Source: Megamerina dolium (Eukaryota; Arthropoda; Insecta; Diptera; Megamerinidae). Taken from it: a stretch of DNA of 64,000 nt. The translations under genes and the position numbers were made by a program. Below are positions 46,628 through 56,178 of this stretch, piece after piece. The DNA lies in contig OY978529.1 of NCBI GenBank assembly GCA_963854835.1, positions 33,042,055-33,106,054 on the forward strand, read 5' to 3'. The first letter of the stretch is position 1. Every line of letters begins with the position of its first letter. The notes under the pieces were generated by a model. The model worked only from the letters and a program-made list of their open reading frames with translations, was not told the DNA's origin and searched no databases.

Positions 46628-47620
46628 ATGGAACAAACAAAACGTATCTACACAGCAGCTGAAATTAAGAAGCTAGCACCAGGATACAGAGGTAAGCCTG
46701 AAAACTTCGATCCTTCGAAGCCTAAAACAGAAAGGCCATTACCCAAAGTGAGAAATCCAACTCACACAGCCGAGATCCCAAAACCCACCCAGATAAACGC
46801 AGCTCAGAAACCAACGCCGCAGAAAAACTCGCCCTTGTGGGCAGAAGCAGTGTTTGGCATTGACGTATCTGTGCGTGAAGTACAGGTGAATCTCGAATTT
46901 CAAGATAGCTATGCTAAGTTGAAAAACATCGTCGCTGAAGTCTATTCAGCTTTAGGAACCGACGATAGAGTTTTGACGAAAAATCTAACAAAGGAGATGC
47001 TCATGTACTACGGTGCATGTTTGCTCTGGATTAGATTAATTCAAATCAAAGCTCAAAGAACGAATACAGATCTCTCTGACCAAGAAAAAGATCTGTTAAG
47101 AATACTAGCGGACGAAGAATTTAACGTCCCACAGCCTATGTACCTATACATGAAAGCAATAGGTAACGTGAATGATAAAACAGGAAAAGAGATTTTCTTG
47201 ACGGATCACACGTTGCCAACAGCCCATGCAGGTGACAAAACAGGCTACCACTCTAGTACGATGGATGCGATAAGTCATTGTCTATTCGAAGAGGTTCCAA
47301 GCCTCGGAGTATGCGGTGATATTCTCATGTGTCAAGCATCTAGAGAACAAACGAGTCCAAACTTCGGATTCGTACCTGCAGAAAGAACAGCCAACAAGAA
47401 CTTGGCAGGCTATTTCGGAAATGTAACGGTTCAGAAAGAAGAAATAATTCTACTTCTCCAATCTTTTGGAATATATGTAGACTCCTTCGCTGAAAACATC
47501 CGTGACACCCGTTTGAACCTGAAACTTGTTCAATACGTTAGCGATTATCTGCAAAGCTCAAAATCTTTCCGGAATGAAAAGGTAAAGATGAGCAACTTAA
47601 CAGCGGCAGGTAGGAGATAA
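46628..47620 (+). CDS. Capsid-like protein, probably from a partitivirus-like dsRNA virus (captured)
   Basis: An uninterrupted 330-codon ORF with a good start context (ACAAAATGG). The first ~75 residues are Lys/Pro-rich and disordered-looking (KKLAPGYRGKPENFDPSKP); from about residue 80 it is a folded, mostly helical protein with MYYGACLLWIRLIQIK, PQPMYLYMKAIGNV and YHSSTMDAISHCLFEEVPSL. It has no zinc knuckle, protease or RT motifs and does not resemble errantivirus Gag. The I-G-N...L-P...G...A-x-S-H-x-L-x-E pattern recalls partitivirus-type capsid proteins and is echoed in the second element's ORF. That family call is from memory of the fold pattern, not a search. Base composition is less AT-rich than its surroundings. 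It may be C-terminally truncated at the pol junction. Confidence 0.6.
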   Translation: MEQTKRIYTAAEIKKLAPGYRGKPENFDPSKPKTERPLPKVRNPTHTAEIPKPTQINAAQKPTPQKNSPLWAEAVFGIDVSVREVQVNLEFQDSYAKLKNIVAEVYSALGTDDRVLTKNLTKEMLMYYGACLLWIRLIQIKAQRTNTDLSDQEKDLLRILADEEFNVPQPMYLYMKAIGNVNDKTGKEIFLTDHTLPTAHAGDKTGYHSSTMDAISHCLFEEVPSLGVCGDILMCQASREQTSPNFGFVPAERTANKNLAGYFGNVTVQKEEIILLLQSFGIYVDSFAENIRDTRLNLKLVQYVSDYLQSSKSFRNEKVKMSNLTAAGRR

Positions 47621-47753
47621 GGTAATGGTAAAAACAAATAGAAGGCTGGGAAATAAACTTACACCCCTGTATGTCGAAGAAACAGTGCAAGCAGACCTAG
47701 GAACAACAGTTCTTATAAAAGGGAGGGTGGTCCACAAGGACAATTTAAGATAA
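47611..47753 (+). pseudogene. Errantivirus pol remnant (integrase C-terminal tail), element 1
   Basis: In a frame different from the capsid-like ORF, the sequence reads GDKVMVKTNRRLGNKLTPL and ends GRVVHKDNLR followed by TAA. This matches the extreme C-terminus of errantivirus integrase and its parallel in element 2 (TVFVRINKRLGTKLSEKY...GRVVHKKHIRN). It overlaps the end of the capsid-like ORF by a few bases, placing the recombination junction near 47605-47615. Confidence 0.75.
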
Positions 47754-47759
47754 TTAAGT

Positions 47760-49274
47760 TTAATATTCCACTACTCAAAGTTTGGTATTTCGTTTAGGAT
47801 TATAATTGTACTTCTCTTCGCCGCGGTATCGACAGCTAAATTGACCGACTATTCCCATGCGAACTATATTCCAATAATAGATGGAGATGTGACGATCTGG
47901 CGGGAATTTGGATATCTAAGGCATACATCAAACCTCGCAACGTATTCAGAAATGGCCGATGAAACCAAAGGACTTACGAACCTATTTCCTCAGTCACATA
48001 TGAGAAAGATACTGGACTCACACATCGAACAGATAAGGACACTTTTGTCTACTATGGACGTTCATCACAGACATGCGAGAAGCATCAATTTTTTGGGCAC
48101 CGCTTTGAAAATAGTTGCAGGGACGCCAGATTTTGATGACTTCGAAAAAATAAAATTTAGTCAGCAAGAACTAATTGACTCAATGAAGAATAGGTTGCAA
48201 GCTGTAATGGAAGCTGCAGGTGGACACACTAAGTATTAAATTGTAAAAGTCCTAATTTTTCTACACAAAAACTCGTTCAATTGCATTCATTTAAAACTTC
48301 AATAAGTATTTTGCCTAACATTTTGCGTAGCTGTAAATTTGATGTCTCTCTGTATTTTGTTGCTTTTTTTGTCGCAAATAACTGTAAATGCATTCTTTCT
48401 CGTCTTGTTGTTATTAAGAAACATTGCGAAAATATAATTCAAAAAGAAACATGCAAAAAATATAATTGTTTTGTTGTTATTCTACATGCAAGTAAAAAAA
48501 GTTAATAAATTTGAGTTTTGCCTAACATTTTGGGTATGACTGTATAGTCTGTAAGAAACTAACTTTATATCCTGTCCAACATAACTCTACAATTCTCCAT
48601 TTTGCTGGAGGTAACCTTATCGCGGACTGCGGAAATCGCCTGATAGTAATCGCAAATTGCAGCGCAACGCTGACAACAACATTCTGTAGACAAATACCTG
48701 GGCCGACGTGTGCTCAACAGCTTCATGCTGGCGGTGTCGCTCACTGCAGCACCCGACCGAGCCATCTGAACCCTCTAACAATTGTTGACGATGGAGTCAT
48801 TATCATCAACGACGAAACTGCCATAGTACAAAGCACCGATGGTACCGAGAAAACCGTCTCCGGAACATATTTGCTCACCTTCAATGACGAAGTAAAAATC
48901 AACGGATCACTATATCGAAACGAAAGAAACATCGTTAGAAGGTCTCCAGCCTCAGCTACATCCACTTTAATAAATATTACACAACATCAAGAAATACTGA
49001 GCCTACCGTACCTACAAAGGATGAACATCGAAAACCTGCACTATATCGGTCAGATAAGAGAAGAGCTAAAGACCAGACCTTGGATGTTCATTTCTGCCGT
49101 AGTTGTCATCGTTCTCGTGTGTTTCTTCCTCCATAGACTATCTTTAAAAAAGAGGAAAGCCCGTCAACAATACCACGTCCAAACTATTATCGACAGTCTT
49201 AAGAAGGCCGAGGACGGCCTTAACTTAAACGAGGGAGGAGTTAACGCTATCGTCCAGCAAAGCGACGGCCATTG
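47760..49274 (+). pseudogene. Errantivirus env, split by an insertion (element 1)
   Basis: The first part (about 47775-48239) begins with a signal-peptide-like stretch (IIIVLLFAAVSTA), without its own ATG as expected if env is made by splicing. It has an R-x-x-R furin-type site (RHAR) before a hydrophobic segment like insect errantivirus fusion peptides. The frame ends at TAA 48237-48239. About 307 bp of unrelated AT-rich sequence follow. The second part (about 48550-49274) is Cys-rich, then has the transmembrane helix (WMFISAVVVIVLVCFFL) and a basic cytoplasmic tail that ends inside the 3' LTR. Some middle sequence may be missing. As read, it does not encode one continuous envelope protein. 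Confidence 0.82.
48240..48547. mobile_element. AT-rich insertion inside env, MITE-like
   Basis: About 300 bp unlike env. TTGCCTAACATTTTG occurs twice in the same orientation (about 48311 and 48519); the second copy runs to the right end as TTTTGGGTATGACTGTA, whose complement (TACAGTCATACCC) resembles Tc1-type termini. A matching left terminus was not found, so it may be truncated. Confidence 0.45.
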
Positions 49275-49519
49275 ACTTGTGGTTACGTGACTGCAGTGCT
49301 CAGTCAGCAGAATGTGTGGCCGCTGCTGAACAAACAAACGTTGTCACAGCTAAGTAACATTAAACCTCTGGCACTGTTTTATGTTTATGTTATTTCAATA
49401 AGCAAAAAGTTTGCATCAGCAATTCCGTTCAGTTGGACAGGCTTAGTTCTTAGTTTGTAAATTTTCTGTAATTCAGTGGTTCCTGGACAAGCAGACAATA
49501 AAGTTGAATAAAAATTACT
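49239..49519 (+). repeat. 3' LTR of chimeric element 1
   Basis: 281 bp, AGTTAACGC...AAAAATTACT, directly after a purine-rich stretch (ACGAGGGAGG) that would serve as polypurine tract. It contains AATAAA near its end (ACAATAAAGTTG). Confidence 0.88.
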
Positions 49520-50829
49520 TACATATATCATGACAGAACACGAAATGTTCGTTTCTCAAAATTTTCGTTACTTAAGTATTTATAATACTATAAATAAAGT
49601 GCAAATTTTATATTTAAAAATAACAAATAAATGGCGAGTTTTTATTCGAGGGTGTATAAATTATCAACCCCATCATCATATCAACAGCAGCAGCTACCTC
49701 ACCAGCAACAGCGATTTCATCAGCAGCACCTCTAAAATACTCCATCATCCACACTAAAACAGCAAGAGGTACTTCAGCCGACGTTAAAGCTCACCGGCAG
49801 CCCCTCCCACTCGTCCAATATGTTTAGTTTATGGTTTGCTATCTTACAATAAGGATCGTTTAACAATCGCTCAACGTTTTAAAATTGTAAAAACTTAGTA
49901 CAAAAATAGTGATTCGGCAGTAAGAACGTTTCGTGCATTATGAGCAGAGTATGTTTATATGTTTATATGTCCAATATGTTTAGTTTATGGTTTGCTATCT
50001 TACAATAAGGATCGTTTAACAATCGCTCAACGTTTTAAAATTGTAAAAACTTAGTACAAAAACAGTGATTCGGCAGTAAGAACGTAAGAACCAGCAACAT
50101 CGATTTCATCAGCAGCACCTCTAAAATACTTCATCATCCACACTAAAACAGCAAGAGGTACTTCAGCTGACGTTAAAGCTCACCGGCAGCCCCTCCCACT
50201 CGTCCAATATGTTTAGTTTATGGTTTGCTATCTTACAATAAGGATCGTTTAACAATCGCTCAACGTTTTAAAATTGTAAAAACTTAGTACAAAAATAGTG
50301 ATTCGGCAGTAAGAACGTAAGAACCAGCAACAGCGATTTCATCAGCAGCACCTCTAAAATACTTCATCATCCACACTAAAACAGCAAGAGGTACTTCAGC
50401 CGACGTTAAAGCTCACCGGCAGCCCCTCCCACTCGTCCAATATGTTTAGTTTATGGTTTGCTATCTTACAATAAGGATCGTTTAACAATCGCTCAACGTT
50501 TTAAAATTGTAAAAACTTAGTACAAAAATAGTGATTCGGCAGTAAGAACGTTTCGTGCATTATGAGCAGAGTATGTTTATATGTCCAATATGTTTAGTTT
50601 ATGGTTTGCTATCTTACAATAAGGATCGTTTAACAATCGCTCAACGTTTTAAAATTGTAAAAACTTAGTACGAAAATAGTGATTCGGCAGTAAGAACGTT
50701 TCGTGCATTATGAGCGTGCATCCATCAGATGAGCGCACAATTGGTAATTCAAAGAATTCGAGGACTTTTGATCTCAGTTTTAGTTTACGTCACTCTTCTT
50801 AATTCCCAACGTTGTTATTCTCATATACA
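49520..50829. repeat. Module remainder and satellite array C
   Basis: 49520-49684 continue module copy 2 after the LTR element. Satellite core starts are at about 49814, 49971, 50204, 50437 and 50584, mixing 233-bp units with short units near 157 and 147 bp (the last shortened). The array exits at about 50715, then CATCCATCAGATGAGCGC...GACTTTTGATCT joins directly to CAGTTTTAGTTTACGTC (the same deletion junction as at 39596) and runs to TCTCATATACA, the insertion point of chimeric element 2. Confidence 0.88.
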
Positions 50830-51131
50830 AGTTAACACATTATACATTGCATTTGTTACTACACACGTATCCCATCCAGACACACCGTCAGCAGTCACAT
50901 TCCAGGTGGTATATTGCGTTACTCGACGGGAATAAACAGCACTCAACGTTCCCACAGTGATCACTCGGCGCGTGGACTACGTCAGCAGTTTGGACTATTT
51001 TATTAAGTTAATGTTTAAGCCTTCTTTGTATTCTTAAATTTAGTTCGGTTTTTGTTCCAAATAAAGTAAGACGTGTTGCTAGCCAACACGCAGCCTTTTT
51101 TAAAAAATAAATAAAATTAATTTTTAATTAA
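50830..51131 (+). repeat. 5' LTR of chimeric element 2
   Basis: About 302 bp, beginning AGTTAACACATT and ending in an AT-rich stretch (TTTTTAATTAATT). It contains AAATAAAGTAAGAC. The exact 3' limit is inferred from where the coding sequence begins; I could not find a primer-binding site behind it. Confidence 0.65.
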
Positions 51132-51920
51132 TTGGGTGATGGCCCTGATAAGCGGACGCGCGAGGCTAATAAATCCAAAAACGGAGACGTAATTCCTAGT
51201 CGAAAGGTTGTCGATAAGGCGGATGCCAAGGGTAAAACTGAAAGCCCGCCACAAGACGAAGAGTTATGGAACCTCCCGGGGTTTAGTGAGTCCACTCCAA
51301 TCACAACTGGTTATTCCCACAACCTGGACTTTTCGGGGTTTTCTTCGGTACTTGAATCATCTTATGCTCAATTGCGTAAGTTAGATCCACGCATAGAAAA
51401 GAGCCTGCCTTTCTGCGTGTATCAGCATAGTTGTGTTTCGCGGTTGAACGCGCACATTATACGCTACGTGCAGGTGGAGAATAATGAAAACAGGATGATA
51501 GATGAAGGGTCACCCTATGACCTATTCCAGAGTGGTAGCGACTCTGTGGTTTCTCATCCAGCCGTATACGAATATTTATCTAGTATCGGCAAATCCCAGA
51601 CTATTGATGGAGATCTGGTTAGATTTAATCTTCCGGTTGATGCCATTCCGAAGGATACATTTGAGCTCGACAGCATTTCATATCCCCCCGGTTTATTTGG
51701 CCCGATTAATGCGGAGACACACAATTTGTATGAGTGTAACAAGAGGAAACACGATGAAAAAGAATATATTCCGGGTCAAACAGTTTTTGTACGAATTAAT
51801 AAAAGATTAGGAACAAAACTATCTGAGAAATATAAGGAAGAAATAGTGAAGGAAAACAGAACCTCCACGATAGTCACCGAAAGCGGACGTGTCGTTCACA
51901 AGAAACATATTAGAAACTAA
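51132..51920 (+). CDS. Capsid-like protein fused in frame to an integrase tail
   Basis: 262 codons without a stop; no ATG at the start (a TAA stop lies just upstream at 51129-51131, and the first in-frame ATG is about 51494), so the 5' end of the captured gene appears lost. Residues about 1-205 are capsid-like: LPFCVYQHSC, HIIRYVQVENNENRMIDEG, VYEYLSSIGKSQTIDGD, VRFNLPVDAIP and PPGLFGPINAETHNLYEC. The last block, an FGP-x-x-A-x-T-H-N-x-Y-E-C pattern, is what I associate with partitivirus capsid proteins. From about residue 206 it becomes pol-like (YIPGQTVFVRINKRLGTKL...GRVVHKKHIRN). It may be an expressed fusion or a chance in-frame join; the sequence cannot decide. Confidence 0.62.
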   Translation: MGDGPDKRTREANKSKNGDVIPSRKVVDKADAKGKTESPPQDEELWNLPGFSESTPITTGYSHNLDFSGFSSVLESSYAQLRKLDPRIEKSLPFCVYQHSCVSRLNAHIIRYVQVENNENRMIDEGSPYDLFQSGSDSVVSHPAVYEYLSSIGKSQTIDGDLVRFNLPVDAIPKDTFELDSISYPPGLFGPINAETHNLYECNKRKHDEKEYIPGQTVFVRINKRLGTKLSEKYKEEIVKENRTSTIVTESGRVVHKKHIRN

Positions 51921-51949
51921 TTTCCAAATTTACATTTACAGATAGCTAA

Positions 51950-52678
51950 TATTAACGGCACTTTGCGCCGGGGAAATTCAAATATTGGATTACTCAAATT
52001 CAGAATTGGTAGCAATGCACTCAGGAACAGCTAAAGTCCAGCCTGGCACTTTCAAGATAATTCATACTATAGAATTGAAAAAATACGATACTCTCATCCA
52101 CGAGATAGAAAGAAACATTGTTCAGAATATCACCTATAATCACCCTCTAATTCCTTACCTAAAATACAATAAAATCCTACATATCCCGACTCAAACCAAA
52201 TTAAAAGGCTAAACGTTCACTGGACTTTATCCGCAGCGCATGGAAATGGATTGCCGGAAGCCCAGACCATCACGATTTTGAAATAATTCAGAGAAAGATG
52301 GAAGATGTCTTGGAAAATAATAGCAATCAAATCGTAATTAATCGTCTGTCACTTGAAAAAATTAATAAACTTACAAATGCCACAAACGAAATAATCAGAA
52401 TTATAAAAACAGAACAAAATCTCCATAATGAAAGAATATTAGAATTTAAATACAAACTTGAATTGTTAAAGGAAGATATTGCCAACATTGAATTCGCAAT
52501 TCATTTAGCTAAAGCTAACATTGTCAATTCATTTATTCTTTCTTCTTTTGAAGTACAAATTTTAAATCATATCTTTAACAAAAGTAATGTACCATTTTCC
52601 AGTACTGACGAATTGCTACACTTTGCTGAAGTAAAAATTGCCATTGAACAATATATTGTACTGGTATCGCTGTTGCTG
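51950..52678 (+). pseudogene. Errantivirus env fragment (element 2), frameshifted and truncated
   Basis: 51985-52212 is an N-terminal env-type frame (VQPGTFKIIHTIELKKYD). A single-base frameshift at about 52205 interrupts it exactly where a basic cleavage site would be. A fusion-peptide-like segment with W-K-W-I-A-G-S-P-D follows, then a helical, Glu/Ile/Asn-rich region (KINKLTNATNEIIRIIK). It stops at the satellite junction before any transmembrane segment. It does not encode a complete envelope protein. Confidence 0.75.
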
Positions 52679-55600
52679 GTAAGAACCAGCACCAGCGATT
52701 TCATCAGCAGCACCTCTAAAATACTTCATCATCCACACTAAAACAGCAAGAGGTACTTCAGCCGACGTTAAAGCTCACCGGCAACCCCTCCCACTCGTCC
52801 AATATGTTTAGTTTATGGTTTGCTATCTTACAATAAGGATCGTTTAACAATCGCTCAACGTTTTAAAATTGTAAAAACTTAGTACAAAAATAGTGATTCG
52901 GCAGTAAGAACGTAAGAACCAGCAACAGCGATTTCATCAGCAGCACCTCTAAAATACTTCATCATCCACACTAAAACAGCAAGAGGTACTTCAGCCGACG
53001 TTAAAGCTCACCGGCAGCCCCTCCCACTCGTCCAATATGTTTAGTTTATGGTTTGCTATCTTACAATAACGATCGTTTAACAATCGCTCAACGTTTTAAA
53101 ATTGTAAAAACTTAGTACAAAAATAGTGATTCGGCAGTAAGAACGTTTCGTGCATTATGAGCAGAGCATGTTTATATGTTTATAGGTCCAATATGTTTAG
53201 TTTATGGTTTGCTATCTTACAATAAGGATCGTTTAACAATCGCTCAACGTTTTAAAATTGTAAAAACTTAGTACAAAAATAGTGATTCGGCAGCAAGAAC
53301 GTAAGAACCAGCAACATCGATTTCATCAGCAGCACCTCTAAAATACTTCATCATCCACACTAAAACAGCAAGAGGTACTTCAGCCGACGTTAAAGCTCAC
53401 CGGCAGCCCCTCCCACTCGTCCAATATGTTTAGTTTATGGTTTGCTATCTTACAATAACGATCGTTTAACAATCGCTCAACGTTTTAAAATTGTAAAAAC
53501 TTAGTACAAAAATAGTGATTCGGCAGTAAGAACGTTTCGTGCATTATGAGCAGAGCATGTTTATATGTTTATAGGTCCAATATGTTTAGTTTATGGTTTG
53601 CTATCTTACAATAAGGATCGTTTAACAATCGCTCAACGTTTTAAAATTGTAAAAACTTAGTACAAAAATAGTGATTCGGCAGTAAGAACGTAAGAACCAG
53701 CAACAGCGATTTCATCAGCAGCACCTCTAAAATACTTCATCATCCACACTAAAACAGCAAGAGGTACTTCAGCCGACGTTAAAGCTCACCGGCAGCCCCT
53801 CCCACTCGTCCAATATGTTTAGTTTATGGTTTGCTATCTTACAATAAGGATCGTTTAACAATCGCTCAACGTTTTAAAATTGTAAAAACTTAGTACAAAA
53901 ATAGTGATTCGGCAGTAAGAACGTTTCGTGCATTATGAGCAGAGCATGTTTATATGTTTATAGGTCCAATATGTTTAGTTTATGGTTTGCTATCTTACAA
54001 TAAGGATCGTTTAACAATCGCTCAACGTTTTAAAATTGTAAAAACTTAGTACAAAAATAGTGATTCGGCAGTAAGAACGTAAGAACCAGCAACAGCGATT
54101 TCATCAGCAGCACCTCTAAAATACTTCATCATCCACACTAAAACAGCAAGAGGTACTTCAGCCGACGTTAAAGCTCACCGGCAGCCCCTCCCACTCGTCC
54201 AATATGTTTAGTTTATGGTTTGCTATCTTACAATAACGATCGTTTAACAATCGCTCAACGTTTTAAAATTGTAAAAACTTAGTACAAAAATAGTGATTCG
54301 GCAGTAAGAACGTTTCGTGCATTATGAGCAGAGCATGTTTATATGTTTATAGGTCCAATATGTTTAGTTTATGGTTTGCTATCTTACAATAAGGATCGTT
54401 TAACAATCGCTCAACGTTTTAAAATTGTAAAAACTTAGTACAAAAATAGTGATTCGGCAGTAAGAACGTAAGAACCAGCAACAGCGATTTCATCAGCAGC
54501 ACCTCTAAAATACTTCATCATCCACACTAAAACAGCAAGAGGTACTTCAGCCGACGTTAAAGCTCACCGGCAGCCCCTCCCACTCGTCCAATATGTTTAG
54601 TTTATGGTTTGCTATCTTACAATAACGATCGTTTAACAATCGCTCAACGTTTTAAAATTGTAAAAACTTAGTACAAAAATAGTGATTCGGCAGTAAGAAC
54701 GTTTCGTGCATTATGAGCAGAGCATGTTTATATGTTTATAGGTCCAATATGTTTAGTTTACGGTTTGCTATCTTACAATAAGGATCGTTTAACAATCGCT
54801 CAACGTTTTAAAATTGTAAAAACTTAGTACAAAAATAGTGATTCGGCAGTAAGAACGTAAGAACCAGCAACAGCGATTTCATCAGCAGCACCTCTAAAAT
54901 ACTTCATCATCCACACTAAAACAGCAAGAGGTACTTCAGCCGACGTTAAAGCTCACCGGCAGCCCCTCCCACTCGTCCAATATGTTTAGTTTATGGTTTG
55001 CTATCTTACAATAAGGATCGTTTAACAATCGCTCAACGTTTTAAAATTGTAAAAACTTAGTACAAAAACAGTGATTCGGCAGTAAGAACGTAAGAACCAG
55101 CAACATCGATTTCATCAGCAGCACCTCTAAAATACTTCATCATCCACACTAAAACAGCAAGAGGTACTTCAGCTGACGTTAAAGCTCACCGGCAGCCCCT
55201 CCCACTCGTCCAATATGTTTAGTTTATGGTTTGCTATCTTACAATAAGGATCGTTTAACAATCGCTCAACGTTTTAAAATTGTAAAAACTTAGTACAAAA
55301 ATAGTGATTCGGCAGTAAGAACGTAAGAACCAGCAACAGCGATTTCATCAGCAGCACCTCTAAAATACTTCATCATCCACACTAAAACAGCAAGAGGTAC
55401 TTCAGCCGACGTTAAAGCTCACCGGCAGCCCCTCCCACTCGTCCAATATGTTTAGTTTATGGTTTGCTATCTTACAATAACGATCGTTTAACAATCGCTC
55501 AACGTTTTAAAATTGTAAAAACTTAGTACAAAAATAGTGATTCGGCAGTAAGAACGTTTCGTGCATTATGAGCAGAGCATGTTTATATGTTTATAGGTCC

Positions 55601-56178
55601 AATATGTTTAGTTTACGGTTTGCTATCTTACAATAAGGATCGTTTAACAATCGCTCAACGTTTTAAAATTGTAAAAACTTAGTACAAAAATAGTGATTCG
55701 GCAGTAAGAACGTAAGAACCAGCAACAGCGATTTCATCAGCAGCACCTCTAAAATACTTCATCATCCACACTAAAACAGCAAGAGGTACTTCAGCCGACG
55801 TTAAAGCTCACCGGCAGCCCCTCCCACTCGTCCAATATGTTTAGTTTATGGTTTGCTATCTTACAATAAGGATCGTTTAACAATCGCTCAACGTTTTAAA
55901 ATTGTAAAAACTTAGTACAAAAATAGTGATTCGGCAGTAAAAACGTAAGAACCAGCAACAGCGATTTCATCAGCAGCACCTCTAAAATACTTCATCATCC
56001 ACACTAAAACAGCAAGAGGTACTTCAGCCGACGTTAAAGCTCACCGGCAGCCCCTCCCACTCGTCCAATATGTTTAGTTTATGGTTTGCTATCTTACAAT
56101 AAGGATCGTTTAACAATCGCTCAACGTTTTAAAATTGTAAAAACTTAGTACAAAAATAGTGATTCGGCAGTAAGAACG
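52679..56178. repeat. Satellite array D, higher-order 389-bp repeat
   Basis: Core starts at 52797, 53030, 53186, 53419, 53575, 53808, 53964 and onward alternate 233 and 156 bp, i.e. a 389-bp higher-order unit repeated about five times up to 54742, followed by runs of 233-bp units with one more 156-bp unit (55441 to 55597). Diagnostic variants (ACGATCG versus AGGATCG after CTTACAATA) partly track the higher-order phase. About 17 units; neighbouring units differ at only a few bases, implying recent amplification or gene conversion. Confidence 0.95.

Larger units (their letters stand above)
46429..49519 (+). mobile_element. Chimeric errantivirus-type LTR element 1 carrying a capsid-like gene
   Basis: Flanked by TACA on both sides (46425-46428 and 49520-49523), with the empty site ATATACATATATC visible in other module copies. 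Order: 171 bp of a 5' LTR, a 330-codon capsid-like ORF, the last ~47 codons of an errantivirus pol (integrase tail), env in two pieces, a purine tract, and a complete 281-bp 3' LTR. The rest of the 5' LTR, the primer-binding site, gag and nearly all of pol are absent. The 171 bp common to both LTRs look identical, so the chimera integrated recently as one unit. It would need enzymes in trans. Confidence 0.85.
50830..52678 (+). mobile_element. Chimeric errantivirus-type LTR element 2 carrying a different capsid-like gene
   Basis: Starts AGTTAACACATT after the same TACA of the same module position as element 1, but the LTR sequence is otherwise different. Order: LTR (50830-51131), capsid-like ORF fused in frame to an integrase tail (51132-51920), env fragment, then an abrupt switch to satellite sequence at about 52678. 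The 3' end of env and the 3' LTR are missing, so the target duplication cannot be tested. Gag, protease, RT and most of integrase are absent, as in element 1. Confidence 0.78.

Noticed and set aside
46628..47620. Errantivirus Gag
   Set aside because: No nucleocapsid or matrix-like features seen, no fusion or frameshift into pol, and the pol tail follows directly; capsid of a dsRNA-type virus fits the motif pattern better, though a search is needed.
37842..56178. Regularly spaced repeats as a CRISPR array
   Set aside because: Units of 233 and 156 bp with no short repeat/spacer structure in a clearly eukaryotic sequence; this is satellite DNA.
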